A stretch of 64,000 bases of DNA, taken from positions 54,494 through 118,493 of the forward strand of contig NZ_BAAAEN010000022.1 in NCBI RefSeq assembly GCF_039523035.1. Reading direction: 5' to 3'. Origin of the DNA: Pigmentiphaga daeguensis. GTDB lineage: Bacteria; Pseudomonadota; Gammaproteobacteria; Burkholderiales; Burkholderiaceae_B. Position numbers and translations under genes: made by a program. Positions 15,889 through 25,591 of the stretch are shown one piece after another. The notes under the pieces were generated by a model that made no database searches, was not told the DNA's origin, and saw only the letters and a program-made list of their open reading frames with translations. Positions within the stretch are counted from its first letter, which is position 1; every line of letters begins with the position of its first letter.

Positions 15889-17832
15889 ATGCAATTCCAT
15901 CTGAACGGGTTCAAGCCCGGCGACCCTGAAATCTCCGAACCTGCCGGGCACGCCGCGGGCCCGCGCGCCGACGCGCTGCCGGACGAGGTCGACATCCTGA
16001 TCGTGGGCAGCGGCCCCACCGGCCTGACCCTGGCCACGCAACTGGCGGCCTTTCCCGACCTCAAGACCTGTATCGTCGAACAGAAACCCGGTCCCCTGCG
16101 ACTGGGCCAGGCCGACGGCATCGCCTGCCGCACGGTCGAGATGTTCGAGGCCTTCGGCTTCAGCCGGCGCGTGCTCAAGGAAGCCTATTGGGTCAACGAG
16201 ACCTCGTTCTGGAAGCCCGACGACGAACAGCGCGACCACATCGTTCGCAGCGGCCGCATCCAGGACACCGAGGACGGACTCTCGGAGTTCCCCCACGTGA
16301 TCCTGAACCAGGCCCGCGTCCACGACTTCTACCTGGACGTCATGCGCAACGCGCCGTCGCGGCTCGAGCCCCACTACTCGCGCCGCCTGCTGGACCTGGC
16401 CGTTGCCGAATCCCCGGCCGGCGGCACGCCCACCCACCCGGTCACGGCGCGCTTCGAACGCACCGATGCCGGACACGAAGGCCAGGTCGAGACCGTGCGC
16501 GCCCGCTTCGCGGTCGGCTGCGATGGCGCCCACAGCGCGGTGCGCAAATCGCTCGGACGCGCGCTGCACGGCGAATCCGCCAACCAGGCTTGGGGCGTGA
16601 TGGACGTGCTGGCCGTCACCGACTTCCCCGACATCCGCATCAAGTCGGCCATCCACTCGGCCAGCGAAGGCAGCGTGCTGATCATCCCGCGCGAGGGCGG
16701 CTACCTCGTGCGCCTGTACATCGAACTCGACAAATTGAACGAGAACGAGCGCGTCGCCAGCCGGCAGATCACGTCCGACCGCCTGATCGCCGCCGCCCAG
16801 CGCATCCTGCGCCCCTACACCCTGGACGTGAAGGAAGTCGCGTGGTGGTCCGTGTACGAGATCGGCCAGCGCCTGTGCGACAAGTTCGACGACGTGCCCG
16901 AACAGGAAGAACACGCCCGCCTGCCCCGGGTCTTCATCGCCGGCGACGCCTGCCACACCCACAGCCCCAAGGCGGGCCAGGGCATGAACGTCTCGATGCA
17001 GGACGGCTTCAACCTGGGCTGGAAACTCGCCGCCGTCCTGCGCGGCCAGAGCACGCCCCAGATCCTGCATACCTATTCCAAGGAACGCCAGACCGTCGCC
17101 AAGGAACTGATCGACTTCGATCGCGAGTTCGCCAAGATGTTCAGCGCCGCGCCCAAGGATCCTTCCAGGGACGACAGCGAAGGCATCGACCCGGCCGAAT
17201 TCCAGCGCTACTTCGTCAAACAGGGCCGCTTCACCGCCGGCACCGAAACCCGCTATTACCCGTCCATCATCAGCGCGGAGCCGACCCACCAGGAACTGGC
17301 GCGCGGCCTGACCATCGGCATGCGCTTCCACTCGGCCCCGGTCATCCGCCTGGCCGACGCCAAGCCCATGCACCTGGGCCACGCGGTCAAGGCCGACGGC
17401 CGCTGGCGCGTGTTCGCCTTCGCCGATGCCGCGGACCCCGCCGCGCCGTCCTCGGCCATCGGGGAACTGTGCCGTTTCCTGGCCGGATCAAGCCAGTCGC
17501 CGATCCGCAAATACACGCCCGCAGGGGCCGACGTCGACGCCGTGATCGATGTGCGCGCGGTCTTCCAGCAGGGCCATCGCACGCTGGCGCTGGAAACCAT
17601 GCCGTCCTTCCTGCTGCCGCGCAAGGGCCGCCATGGGCTGATCGACTACGAGAAAATGTTCTGCCCCGACCTCAAGAGCGGCCAGGACATCTTCGACATG
17701 CGCGGCATCGACCGCCGGCGCGGCTGCGTGGTGATCGTGCGGCCGGACCAGTACGTGGCGCACGTGTTGCCGCTGGATGCCCACGCCGAACTGGCGAGGT
17801 TCTTCGACGGCTTCATGGTGGAGGCAGGCTAG
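15889..17832 (+). CDS. mobA: 3-hydroxybenzoate 4-monooxygenase (MobA-type)
   Basis: MobA converts 3-hydroxybenzoate to protocatechuate with NADPH and O2. The 647-aa protein starts MQFHLNGFKPGDP like Comamonas testosteroni MobA (639 aa as I recall it) and matches it along its length. It has the FAD motif DILIVGSGPTGLTLATQLA, GQADGIACRTVEMFEAF, ANQAWGVMDVLAVTDFPD, GDACHTHSPKAGQGMN, and the C-terminal thioredoxin-like domain ending VVIVRPDQYVAHVLPL. The open frame begins at 15814, but the ATG at 15889 matches the family N-terminus. No MarR-type MobR regulator is adjacent. The gentisate operon just upstream handles the same substrate by another route. Confidence 0.92.
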   Translation: MQFHLNGFKPGDPEISEPAGHAAGPRADALPDEVDILIVGSGPTGLTLATQLAAFPDLKTCIVEQKPGPLRLGQADGIACRTVEMFEAFGFSRRVLKEAYWVNETSFWKPDDEQRDHIVRSGRIQDTEDGLSEFPHVILNQARVHDFYLDVMRNAPSRLEPHYSRRLLDLAVAESPAGGTPTHPVTARFERTDAGHEGQVETVRARFAVGCDGAHSAVRKSLGRALHGESANQAWGVMDVLAVTDFPDIRIKSAIHSASEGSVLIIPREGGYLVRLYIELDKLNENERVASRQITSDRLIAAAQRILRPYTLDVKEVAWWSVYEIGQRLCDKFDDVPEQEEHARLPRVFIAGDACHTHSPKAGQGMNVSMQDGFNLGWKLAAVLRGQSTPQILHTYSKERQTVAKELIDFDREFAKMFSAAPKDPSRDDSEGIDPAEFQRYFVKQGRFTAGTETRYYPSIISAEPTHQELARGLTIGMRFHSAPVIRLADAKPMHLGHAVKADGRWRVFAFADAADPAAPSSAIGELCRFLAGSSQSPIRKYTPAGADVDAVIDVRAVFQQGHRTLALETMPSFLLPRKGRHGLIDYEKMFCPDLKSGQDIFDMRGIDRRRGCVVIVRPDQYVAHVLPLDAHAELARFFDGFMVEAG

Positions 17833-17851
17833 GAAGGCTGCGGCGCGCCAG

Positions 17852-18595
17852 CTACATCATGGACGCCACGCCCTGGATCAGGTAGACGGTCCCGATTCCC
17901 AGCACGATCGTCCGGGTCCAGCGGCGAAACTGCGCGTCGGTGATGCGTTCGAGCACGGCCCGGCTCAACGAGGTGCCGACCACGGCGCACCCGATGATCG
18001 CCACCCAGTGCCACCATTGGGCCGACAGCTCCGCCGCGCCCAGCGCGCCGCCGAAATACGCCAGCTTCGAGGCATGTCCCAGCACCTGGCACGTTGCCTT
18101 CGTCGCCACCACGGTCCGGCGGTCCATGGTGGTCGAGCGCACGAAGAAAATATCCAGCAGCGGCCCAGTGACGCCACTGAGCAGATGCATGACCTGGCAC
18201 ACGAAGCCGCATATTTCCGCGGCCATGCGCCGCTCCGCCTGGGGCGCCAGGCGGGCCGGCACCGCCAGCGCGATGAAAGGGCTCAACCCCAGCACGATCA
18301 GCGCCAGGCTGCGGCTGGGAACGAACCGGACGCTGAACATCAGCGCAAACGCGACGGCGGCCCCCATGGCGAAACGCCCCACGATCCGCCAATCGGTATG
18401 CGCGCGCCACAGCACCGCGCGCCAGACGTTCGACGCCAGCAAGGCCACGCTTTGCACGACCATGGCCGCCGAGACCGGCATCAGCAACAGCAAGGCGCCC
18501 ATCAGCACCATGCCGCCCGCCATGCCGAATACGCCCGACAGGAAGGCGGCAAATACGGTCAACAGGCTGACAATGGCGAAAATTCCAGCCGTCAT
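17852..18595 (-). CDS. TauE/SafE family anion permease
   Basis: TauE/SafE proteins are inner-membrane permeases or exporters of sulfonates and other small anions. The 247-aa protein has about eight hydrophobic segments and the N-terminal GVFGMAGGMVLMGALLLLMP repeat unit typical of the family, with a second unit around GVTGPLLDIFFV. I chose the ATG at 18595 because GGGGGAG precedes it; two in-frame ATG/TTG codons upstream lack such a site. It converges on mobA (19 bp apart) and is divergent from a truncated sigma-factor gene. The substrate is unknown. Confidence 0.82.
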   Translation of the reverse strand: MTAGIFAIVSLLTVFAAFLSGVFGMAGGMVLMGALLLLMPVSAAMVVQSVALLASNVWRAVLWRAHTDWRIVGRFAMGAAVAFALMFSVRFVPSRSLALIVLGLSPFIALAVPARLAPQAERRMAAEICGFVCQVMHLLSGVTGPLLDIFFVRSTTMDRRTVVATKATCQVLGHASKLAYFGGALGAAELSAQWWHWVAIIGCAVVGTSLSRAVLERITDAQFRRWTRTIVLGIGTVYLIQGVASMM

Positions 18596-18686
18596 GGCTG
18601 CTCCCCCATGGAACCGTTTCATTACGGTTCTTTTTTCGCCGGCGAGTATAGCCCCGCCGCAACCCTGCTGGCCGCACTGCAAGAAC

Positions 18687-18708
18687 AATAATGCGAATCG
18701 ATATCATT
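18687..18708. promoter_or_regulatory. Fur-box-like site upstream of fecI-like remnant
   Basis: The sequence AATAATGCGAATCGATATCA, followed by TT, resembles the Fur consensus of AT-rich hexamers around NATAAT/ATTATN. It lies about 45 bp upstream of the GTG of the FecI-like fragment, where Fur sites regulate iron-responsive ECF sigma genes. Confidence 0.5.
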
Positions 18709-18753
18709 TTGTGAGAAAATAGGAGAATTTCCTTGACCCTGTAAGGGGAACGC

Positions 18754-18825
18754 GTGTCCCGACCTGCCGACAGTGCCGCCAGTCAAGCGCTCGGCGGCAT
18801 CTACGTCCAGCACAGCCAATGGTGA
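18754..18825 (+). pseudogene. N-terminal remnant of a FecI-type ECF sigma factor gene
   Basis: A GTG with a strong AAGGGGAA ribosome site opens 23 codons ending GGIYVQHSQW and then TGA. The position and sequence match the start of FecI-family sigma factors, where a short variable head precedes a LY..HH.WL motif. Sequence similarity stops at the Trp codon, and the rest of region 2 onward is missing. The preserved Fur-like site and ribosome site support a formerly functional gene. The break coincides with the left side of the arsenic operon, so insertion of that operon is a likely cause. The assignment rests on a short match and needs a database check. Confidence 0.5.
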
Positions 18826-18878
18826 AACTTCAGCCGTTCACCTGACGCAACTGGCACCGTTCCGCTTTCCAAAACCTG

Positions 18879-18913
18879 CAACATATTACTCACACAATAG
18901 TTCAATGAATGTT
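18879..18913. promoter_or_regulatory. Putative ArsR operator
   Basis: CAACAT (18879-18884) and ATGTTG (18908-18913) form an inverted repeat around an AT-rich core that includes the palindrome TTCAATGAA (18901-18909). It sits 14 bp before the arsR ATG. ArsR repressors bind such AT-rich dyads over their own promoters; the call is by position and symmetry. Confidence 0.5.
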
Positions 18914-18926
18914 GTATCGTAGAATA

Positions 18927-19253
18927 ATGAACGAGATCCAAGCCATCAATGCGCTCTCCGCCTTGGCCCATGCCCAACGGCTGCGAACCTTTCGCGCCCT
19001 GGTCGTAGCAGGGCCGGCCGGACTGACGCCGAGCACCCTGGCAGACCAGCTCCAGGTCGCCCGCAATACCCTGTCCTTTCACCTGAAAGAGTTGGCGCAC
19101 GCTGGCCTGGTGACCGTGGAGCAACAGGGGCGCAACCTGATCTATCGCGCCGACTTCGCCCAGATGAACGGGCTGCTCGGCTATTTGACCGAACACTGCT
19201 GCCAAGGCGCCGCCTGTGAAATCTCCGGCGCCGACGCATGCACCGCATGTTGA
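18927..19253 (+). CDS. arsR: ArsR/SmtB-family arsenite-responsive repressor
   Basis: ArsR represses the arsenic operon and releases DNA on binding As(III). The 108-aa winged-helix protein has the recognition helix VARNTLSFHLKELAHAGLV. Its cysteines lie near the C-terminus (C91, C92 and C97 in EHCCQGAAC), the arrangement of Acidithiobacillus-type ArsR rather than the E. coli CVC type. A second Cys pair ends the protein (ACTAC). The frame also opens at 18909, but the ATG at 18927 gives the normal N-terminus. It is the first gene of a five-gene arsenic operon. Confidence 0.9.
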   Translation: MNEIQAINALSALAHAQRLRTFRALVVAGPAGLTPSTLADQLQVARNTLSFHLKELAHAGLVTVEQQGRNLIYRADFAQMNGLLGYLTEHCCQGAACEISGADACTAC

Positions 19254-19284
19254 TTTCCCAATGAACTGCGCTCGCGAGACCCCC

Positions 19285-19776
19285 ATGGAAAACAAGGCCT
19301 ACAACGTTCTGTTCATCTGCACCGGCAATTCGGCTCGATCCATCCTGGCTGAAGGCTTGCTCAACGGACTGGGCAAGGGACGCTTCCGCGCTTACTCGGC
19401 CGGCAGCCATCCCAAAGGCGAAGTGCACCCGCAGGCACTGGTTACCTTGGAGCGCTTGGCTTTGCCGACCACGGGATATCGCAGCAAGAACTGGGACGAA
19501 TTTGCGCGTGCCGATGCCCCGCCGCTCGATTTCATCTTCACCGTCTGCGACAACGCGGCGGGAGAGGTTTGCCCGATCTGGCCGGGCAAGCCGGTATCGG
19601 CCCATTGGGGCGTGCCCGACCCCGCCGCGGTGGAAGGGGATGATGAACAGCGCAAGGCCTTCCACGATGCAGCCATCGCGCTCAAACGCCGCATCGAGCT
19701 ATTCCTGGCGCTGCCGATCCAGAAGCTGGACGGTATGTCTTTGCAGCACGAGCTGCAGAGCATCGGCAAGCGGTAA
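19285..19776 (+). CDS. arsC: Arsenate reductase, thioredoxin-coupled LMW-phosphatase type
   Basis: This enzyme reduces arsenate to arsenite with thioredoxin. The 163-aa protein has the CX5R phosphate-type loop (C12-TGNSA-R18) and a redox Cys pair at C88 and C96 (VCDNAAGEVCPIW), the triad used by this family. HWGVPDPA carries the catalytic Asp. I chose the ATG at 19285 because the family begins a few residues before the loop; an in-frame ATG at 19261 is an alternative. A second, unrelated arsenate reductase follows two genes downstream. Confidence 0.88.
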   Translation: MENKAYNVLFICTGNSARSILAEGLLNGLGKGRFRAYSAGSHPKGEVHPQALVTLERLALPTTGYRSKNWDEFARADAPPLDFIFTVCDNAAGEVCPIWPGKPVSAHWGVPDPAAVEGDDEQRKAFHDAAIALKRRIELFLALPIQKLDGMSLQHELQSIGKR

Positions 19777-19785
19777 GGGGCCGGC

Positions 19786-20853
19786 ATGTCTGCGCAGAAT
19801 CCCGCGCTGGGATGTGCCACACCGGCGCCTTCAATGAGCATTTTCGAGCGCTACCTCACCGTCTGGGTACTGCTGTGCATCGTCATCGGTATCGCAGCAG
19901 GCCAGATCGCCCCCGGCATCTTCCAAGCGATCGGACACATGGAGGTCGCCCAGGTCAACCTGCCCGTGGGCCTGCTCATCTGGATCATGGTGATCCCGAT
20001 GTTGGTCAAGGTGGATTTCGCTGCGTTGGGCCAGGTGCGCCGGCACTGGCGCGGCATCGGCGTCACCCTGTTCGTCAACTGGGCGGTCAAGCCCTTTTCC
20101 ATGGCCTTCCTGGGCTGGCTGTTCGTGCGGCAGGTATTCGCCCCCTGGCTGCCGCAGGACCAGCTCGACAGCTACATCGCCGGCTTGATCCTGCTGGCCG
20201 CCGCGCCCTGCACCGCGATGGTGTTCGTCTGGAGCCGACTCACCGGCGGCGATCCCGTGTTCACGCTTTCGCAAGTAGCGCTGAACGACGCCATCATGGT
20301 GTTTGCGTTCGCGCCCATCGTCGGCCTGCTGCTGGGAATCTCGTCCATCACCGTACCCTGGGATACCTTGCTGACTTCGGTCGTGCTCTACATCGTCATC
20401 CCCGTGCTCCTGTCGCAGCTCTGGCGGCGCGCGCTGCTCAAGCGGGGCCAAGCCGCCTTCGAGCGCGCCATGGCCCGCATCGGCCCGCTGTCCATCGCGG
20501 CCCTGCTACTAACGCTGGTCCTGCTGTTCGCGTTCCAGGGCCAAGCCATCATCCAGCAACCGCTGGTCATCGCCATGCTGGCCGTCCCCATCCTGATCCA
20601 GGTCTTCTTCAACTCCAGCCTGGCCTACTGGCTCAACCGGCGTGTCGGCGAGAAACACGACATCGCCTGCCCCTCCGCCCTCATCGGCGCATCAAATTTC
20701 TTCGAGCTGGCCGTGGCGGCCGCGATCGCCCTGTTCGGCTTCCAGTCCGGCGCTGCATTGGCGACCGTGGCAGGCGTGCTGATCGAAGTTCCCGTCATGC
20801 TGCTGGTGGTGCGCGTCGTCAACCGGTCCCGTAACTGGTACGAGCGTGCCTAA
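19786..20853 (+). CDS. acr3: Arsenite efflux permease Acr3
   Basis: Acr3 exports arsenite across the inner membrane using the proton gradient. The 355-aa protein has ten hydrophobic segments and the conserved cysteine C142 in LLAAAPCTAMVFVWS, with family stretches VNWAVKPFSMAFLGW and ALIGASNFFELAVAAAIALFG. It starts 9 bp after arsC. It removes the arsenite made by both arsenate reductases of the operon. It belongs to the BART superfamily and is not an ArsB-type pump. Confidence 0.93.
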   Translation: MSAQNPALGCATPAPSMSIFERYLTVWVLLCIVIGIAAGQIAPGIFQAIGHMEVAQVNLPVGLLIWIMVIPMLVKVDFAALGQVRRHWRGIGVTLFVNWAVKPFSMAFLGWLFVRQVFAPWLPQDQLDSYIAGLILLAAAPCTAMVFVWSRLTGGDPVFTLSQVALNDAIMVFAFAPIVGLLLGISSITVPWDTLLTSVVLYIVIPVLLSQLWRRALLKRGQAAFERAMARIGPLSIAALLLTLVLLFAFQGQAIIQQPLVIAMLAVPILIQVFFNSSLAYWLNRRVGEKHDIACPSALIGASNFFELAVAAAIALFGFQSGAALATVAGVLIEVPVMLLVVRVVNRSRNWYERA

Positions 20854-20874
20854 CATCCCACCTGGACCACTCCC

Positions 20875-21297
20875 ATGAGCAACGTCACCATCTATCACAA
20901 CCCGGCTTGCGGCACGTCGCGCAACACGCTCGCCATGATCCGCAACAGCGGCGAAGAACCCATCGTTATCGAATACCTGAACGAACCGCCGTCGCGCGAA
21001 ACGCTCTCTCGGCTGATTGCCGACGCGGAACTGACAGTCCGGGAGGCGTTGCGCGTCAAGGGCACACCCTACGACGAGCTGGGCCTGGACGACCCAAAGT
21101 GGACCGACGAACAGTTGCTCGACTTCATCGGTAAGCATCCGATCCTGATGAACCGGCCTTTCGTGGTGACGCCGCTCGGCACCCGCCTGTGCCGGCCGTC
21201 CGAAGCAGTGCTGGACATCCTGCCTCGTCCACAGCAAGGGGCGTACACGAAGGAAGACGGCCAGGTCGTCGTGGATGCGGAGGGCCGTCGTGTCTGA
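20875..21297 (+). CDS. arsC: Arsenate reductase, glutaredoxin-coupled type
   Basis: This is the E. coli R773-type arsenate reductase, which uses glutathione and glutaredoxin. The 140-aa protein has the active site HNPACGTSR with C12, and the TPLGTRLCRPSEAVLDIL block carries a conserved arginine. It lies 21 bp after acr3, and its last codons overlap the arsH start. It is unrelated in fold to the ArsC at 19285, so the operon encodes two independent routes of arsenate reduction. Confidence 0.93.
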   Translation: MSNVTIYHNPACGTSRNTLAMIRNSGEEPIVIEYLNEPPSRETLSRLIADAELTVREALRVKGTPYDELGLDDPKWTDEQLLDFIGKHPILMNRPFVVTPLGTRLCRPSEAVLDILPRPQQGAYTKEDGQVVVDAEGRRV

Positions 21298-22015
21298 ACG
21301 TTGGCCAGACTTGCCGAATATTGACGAAACGCTTTTCACTCGTCCGGAGCTGGGCCAGTTTCAGTTCCCCTGGTCGCGGTCTGGGCAACCGCCCAGATTC
21401 CTGGTGCTATATGGCTCCGTTCGTCAACGGTCATACAGCCGGCTTCTGGCTCAAGAAGCCCGCCGGCTCCTCCAGGCCATGGGCGGAGAGACCCGGATTT
21501 TCAACCCTGTCGGACTTCCCCTTCCGGACAGCGTACCGGACTCCGACGCCAAGGTCCAAGAGCTGCGCGATCTCGTCCAATGGGCCGACGGCATGGTCTG
21601 GGTCTCGCCGGAGCGCCATGGCGCGATGACCGGCATCATGAAGGCCCAAATCGATTGGATCCCTCTATCCCTCGGCGCCGTCCGTCCTACACAGGGCAAA
21701 ACGCTGGCGGTCATGGAGGTATCGGGCGGCTCGCAATCGTTCAATGCCGTCAACCAGATGCGGCTCCTGGGGCGCTGGATGCGGATGCTCACGATTCCCA
21801 ACCAGTCTTCGGTGCCCAAGGCCTTCCTGGAGTTCGACGAGGCAGGACGCATGAAGCCGTCGAGCTACTACGACCGCGTGGTGGATGTCATAGAGGAACT
21901 GATGAAGTTCACGCTGCTCACACGCGGTGTTCGGGACTACCTGGTGGATCGATACAGCGAACGGAAAGAGAGTGCGGAGGAACTATCGAAGCGCGTGAAT
22001 CAGCGATCGATCTGA
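21290..22015 (+). CDS. arsH: ArsH NADPH-dependent FMN oxidoreductase
   Basis: ArsH is an NADPH:FMN flavodoxin-fold enzyme linked to oxidation of trivalent organoarsenicals. The 241-aa protein has the FMN loop LYGSVRQRSYSRLLA, VWVSPERHGAMTGIMKAQIDWIPLS, and VNQMRLLGRWMRM. I prefer the GTG at 21290, which has GGAGGG 5 bp upstream and yields the usual MSE..PDLPNID start; an ATG at 21275 is the alternative. The start overlaps the arsC stop by 8 bp, so translation is probably coupled. It is the last gene of the arsenic operon and is followed by a terminator. Confidence 0.9.
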   Translation: MSERWPDLPNIDETLFTRPELGQFQFPWSRSGQPPRFLVLYGSVRQRSYSRLLAQEARRLLQAMGGETRIFNPVGLPLPDSVPDSDAKVQELRDLVQWADGMVWVSPERHGAMTGIMKAQIDWIPLSLGAVRPTQGKTLAVMEVSGGSQSFNAVNQMRLLGRWMRMLTIPNQSSVPKAFLEFDEAGRMKPSSYYDRVVDVIEELMKFTLLTRGVRDYLVDRYSERKESAEELSKRVNQRSI

Positions 22016-22085
22016 CGAACCAAGCATCACCGGGCTTCTCATTCAGGCGCAACACTTTGGCTCACGCCAGGCGACGGCGGGCAAA

Positions 22086-22121
22086 GAAAAAGCCGCTTTC
22101 CCTGGGGAGAAGCGGCTTTTT
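22086..22121. terminator. Bidirectional Rho-independent terminator
   Basis: AAAAAGCCGCTT and AAGCGGCTTTTT form a 12-bp stem with A and T runs on both sides, between arsH (plus) and tRNA-Ser (minus). It is well formed as an intrinsic terminator for both directions. Confidence 0.88.
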
Positions 22122-22152
22122 GGGCAACGGGTGCTAACCGTTGCGGTGTCCT

Positions 22153-22242
22153 TGGCGGACAGGGTGGGATTCGAACCCACGATACGCTTTCACATATACA
22201 CGCGTTCCAGGCGTGCGCCTTCAACCACTCGGCCACCTGTCC
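22153..22242 (-). tRNA. tRNA-Ser(GGA)
   Basis: Read on the minus strand, the 90-nt sequence folds as a class II tRNA. The acceptor GGACAGG pairs with CCTGTCC, the D-arm contains GCCGAGTGGTTGAAGGC, the anticodon loop is CTGGAAC with anticodon GGA, a long variable arm follows, the T-arm reads GGGTTCGAATCCC, and GCCA with an encoded CCA ends it. The GGA anticodon reads UCC and UCU serine codons. Confidence 0.96.
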
Positions 22243-22276
22243 TTGCTACCCAAGAGGCTGGGCAGAAGAGCCCGCA

Positions 22277-22306
22277 ATAATACCAGATTGCGGGCCATGC
22301 AGCCAA
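22277..22306 (-). promoter_or_regulatory. Putative sigma-70 promoter of tRNA-Ser
   Basis: On the minus strand TTGGCT (22306-22301) and TATTAT (22282-22277) are separated by 18 bp and lie 35 bp upstream of the tRNA 5' end. The -10 element is good and the -35 is moderate. Confidence 0.5.
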
Positions 22307-22434
22307 GCCCCGCCATAAGGCCGAGCAAAAGCGTCCAGCATGGCACATTGCAATGCACAAAACCGTGCCACGCGGCAAGACGGGAACCAGAATGGGGAGT
22401 GAGCCGGGCACCAGATCGAACGATTTGGCGAGAA

Positions 22435-22545
22435 TGGAGGAGACCGCTGCGCCTTGCCGTTATTGCCACGGCGGCCGACGCTCTAGGTCGTCGGCCGCGC
22501 GGGCGTTTTGCTTTTCTAAAGACTGCAGGGGTTTTGTCTCCTCCA
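22435..22545. other. Structured intergenic element with nested inverted repeats
   Basis: TGGAGGAGAC (22435-22444) and GTCTCCTCCA (22536-22545) are an exact 10-bp inverted repeat. They enclose a second perfect 10-bp hairpin (GCGGCCGACG 22471-22480, CGTCGGCCGC 22489-22498, 8-nt loop). The interval between tRNA-Ser and acs (22243-22666, 424 bp) has no plausible protein-coding gene. The shape is that of a folded RNA of about 110 nt or a cruciform. I cannot match it to a named RNA family. Confidence 0.35.
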
Positions 22546-22620
22546 CTGCATAACGATATTCTGCGCCCGCAATTGGACTGTGACACTAGGGATTGACCCC
22601 TATTATGGTGCGGTGCGCAC

Positions 22621-22653
22621 CACAGCTTTGGATACAAATGCACCAAAGCTGTG
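22621..22653. terminator. Hairpin downstream of acs
   Basis: Perfect 11-bp arms (22621-22631 and 22643-22653) with an 11-nt loop lie 14 bp beyond the acs stop codon on its downstream side. There is no following U-run, so this is a weak terminator or a 3' stabilising structure. Confidence 0.45.
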
Positions 22654-22666
22654 CATTCTACGACAA

Positions 22667-24646
<1,980 letters not shown>

Positions 24647-24740
24647 CGCCTTGCGTCCTTTGATGGAAGTGATAGGGAGCGGATACCCATAGGTTACCGA
24701 AAGCCGGTGGTCCGTACGCGCTGCACTGCAACAAACCCAC

Positions 24741-24822
24741 CCAGGGCACAGCGGATCCGGCTCCGCCGGTCCGCCAGTGCCGCCCCCTTGAGGGGGCGCG
24801 CGAAGCGCGTAGGGGGTGGTCC
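24741..24822 (-). repeat. Intergenic repeat copy A
   Basis: This stretch of about 80 bp upstream of acs is an imperfect inverted copy of 27102-27178. Shared blocks, read on the minus strand, are CCCCCTACGCGC, a GCGCCCCC(N)GGGGGCGGCACTGGCGGACCGG-like core, and GCCGGATCCGCTGTGCCCTGG. Internal dyads can form two hairpins. It resembles a dispersed intergenic element of this lineage. Confidence 0.7.
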
Positions 24823-24885
24823 TTCCTCTTGGCATACAATTCCCGCCAAACCGTCATTCTGCGCGCCCCAGCCTACCTGGAAAAC

Positions 24886-25524
24886 ATGTCTTCCCCTCTC
24901 ATGCCACCGGGGCTTTCCCGGACGGAACCCCTGCGCCCGCTGCCCAAGCTCATCTTCATGAGCCGGTGGCTCCAGTTGCCGCTCTACCTTGGTCTGATCG
25001 TCGCCCAGGGGGTGTACGTCTACCATTTCTGGGTCGAGCTGGTGCACCTGATCGAAGCGGCCTTCGGCAACAAGGAGGCCATTGCCATGCTGGCCGAGGC
25101 CGTGATGCCGGTCGTGCCCGGCGCCGCGCCCGCCGCACCGCCCACCAAGCTGACCGAGACCACCATCATGCTAGTGGTGCTGGGGCTGATCGACGTGGTG
25201 ATGATTTCCAACCTGCTCATCATGGTCATCGTGGGCGGCTACGAAACCTTCGTCTCGCGGCTGCACCTGGAAGGCCATCCCGACCAGCCGGAATGGCTGT
25301 CCCACGTCAACGCCTCGGTCCTGAAGGTGAAGCTGGGCACCGCCATCATCGGCATCTCGTCCATCCATCTGCTCAAGACCTTCATCAACGCCGCGCACTA
25401 CGACGCCAAGACCATCCTGGCGCAGGCCGGCATCCACCTGGCCTTCCTGCTGTCCGCGATGGCGATCGCCTATTGCGACCGCCTCATGGCGCCGATGCTC
25501 AAGCAGGACGCCCACGGACACTGA
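24886..25524 (+). CDS. UPF0114 (YqhA-type) inner-membrane protein
   Basis: The 212-aa integral membrane protein belongs to UPF0114/TIGR00645. It has hydrophobic segments at about residues 30-50, 100-130, 155-170 and 180-200, with the family stretches ISNLLIMVIVGGYETFVS and KLGTAIIGISSIHLLKTFI. The frame opens at 24829, but the ATG at 24886 fits the family start. Its molecular function is not established. It is divergent from acs and lies 67 bp before the fumarase gene, with which it may be co-transcribed. Confidence 0.85.
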   Translation: MSSPLMPPGLSRTEPLRPLPKLIFMSRWLQLPLYLGLIVAQGVYVYHFWVELVHLIEAAFGNKEAIAMLAEAVMPVVPGAAPAAPPTKLTETTIMLVVLGLIDVVMISNLLIMVIVGGYETFVSRLHLEGHPDQPEWLSHVNASVLKVKLGTAIIGISSIHLLKTFINAAHYDAKTILAQAGIHLAFLLSAMAIAYCDRLMAPMLKQDAHGH

Positions 25525-25591
25525 CAGCACGGCCACAACCTCCCGGCGCGGCGGCATGCCAGCGCCCCACCCTTCTCTTTTCGGAGCGCCC

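Noticed and set aside
18722..18754. MerR-type mercury or copper promoter suggested by TTGACCCTGTAAGGGG
   Set aside because: The dyad is imperfect, and the same bases serve as the ribosome site of the fecI-like fragment; no MerR gene is near.
18927..22242. Arsenic genes as a tRNA-Ser-integrated genomic island
   Set aside because: No integrase and no direct repeat of the tRNA 3' end were seen; the left border lies at the fecI-like remnant instead.
22435..22545. 6S RNA
   Set aside because: The length and central region do not fit the 6S bubble structure, so no RNA family name was given.
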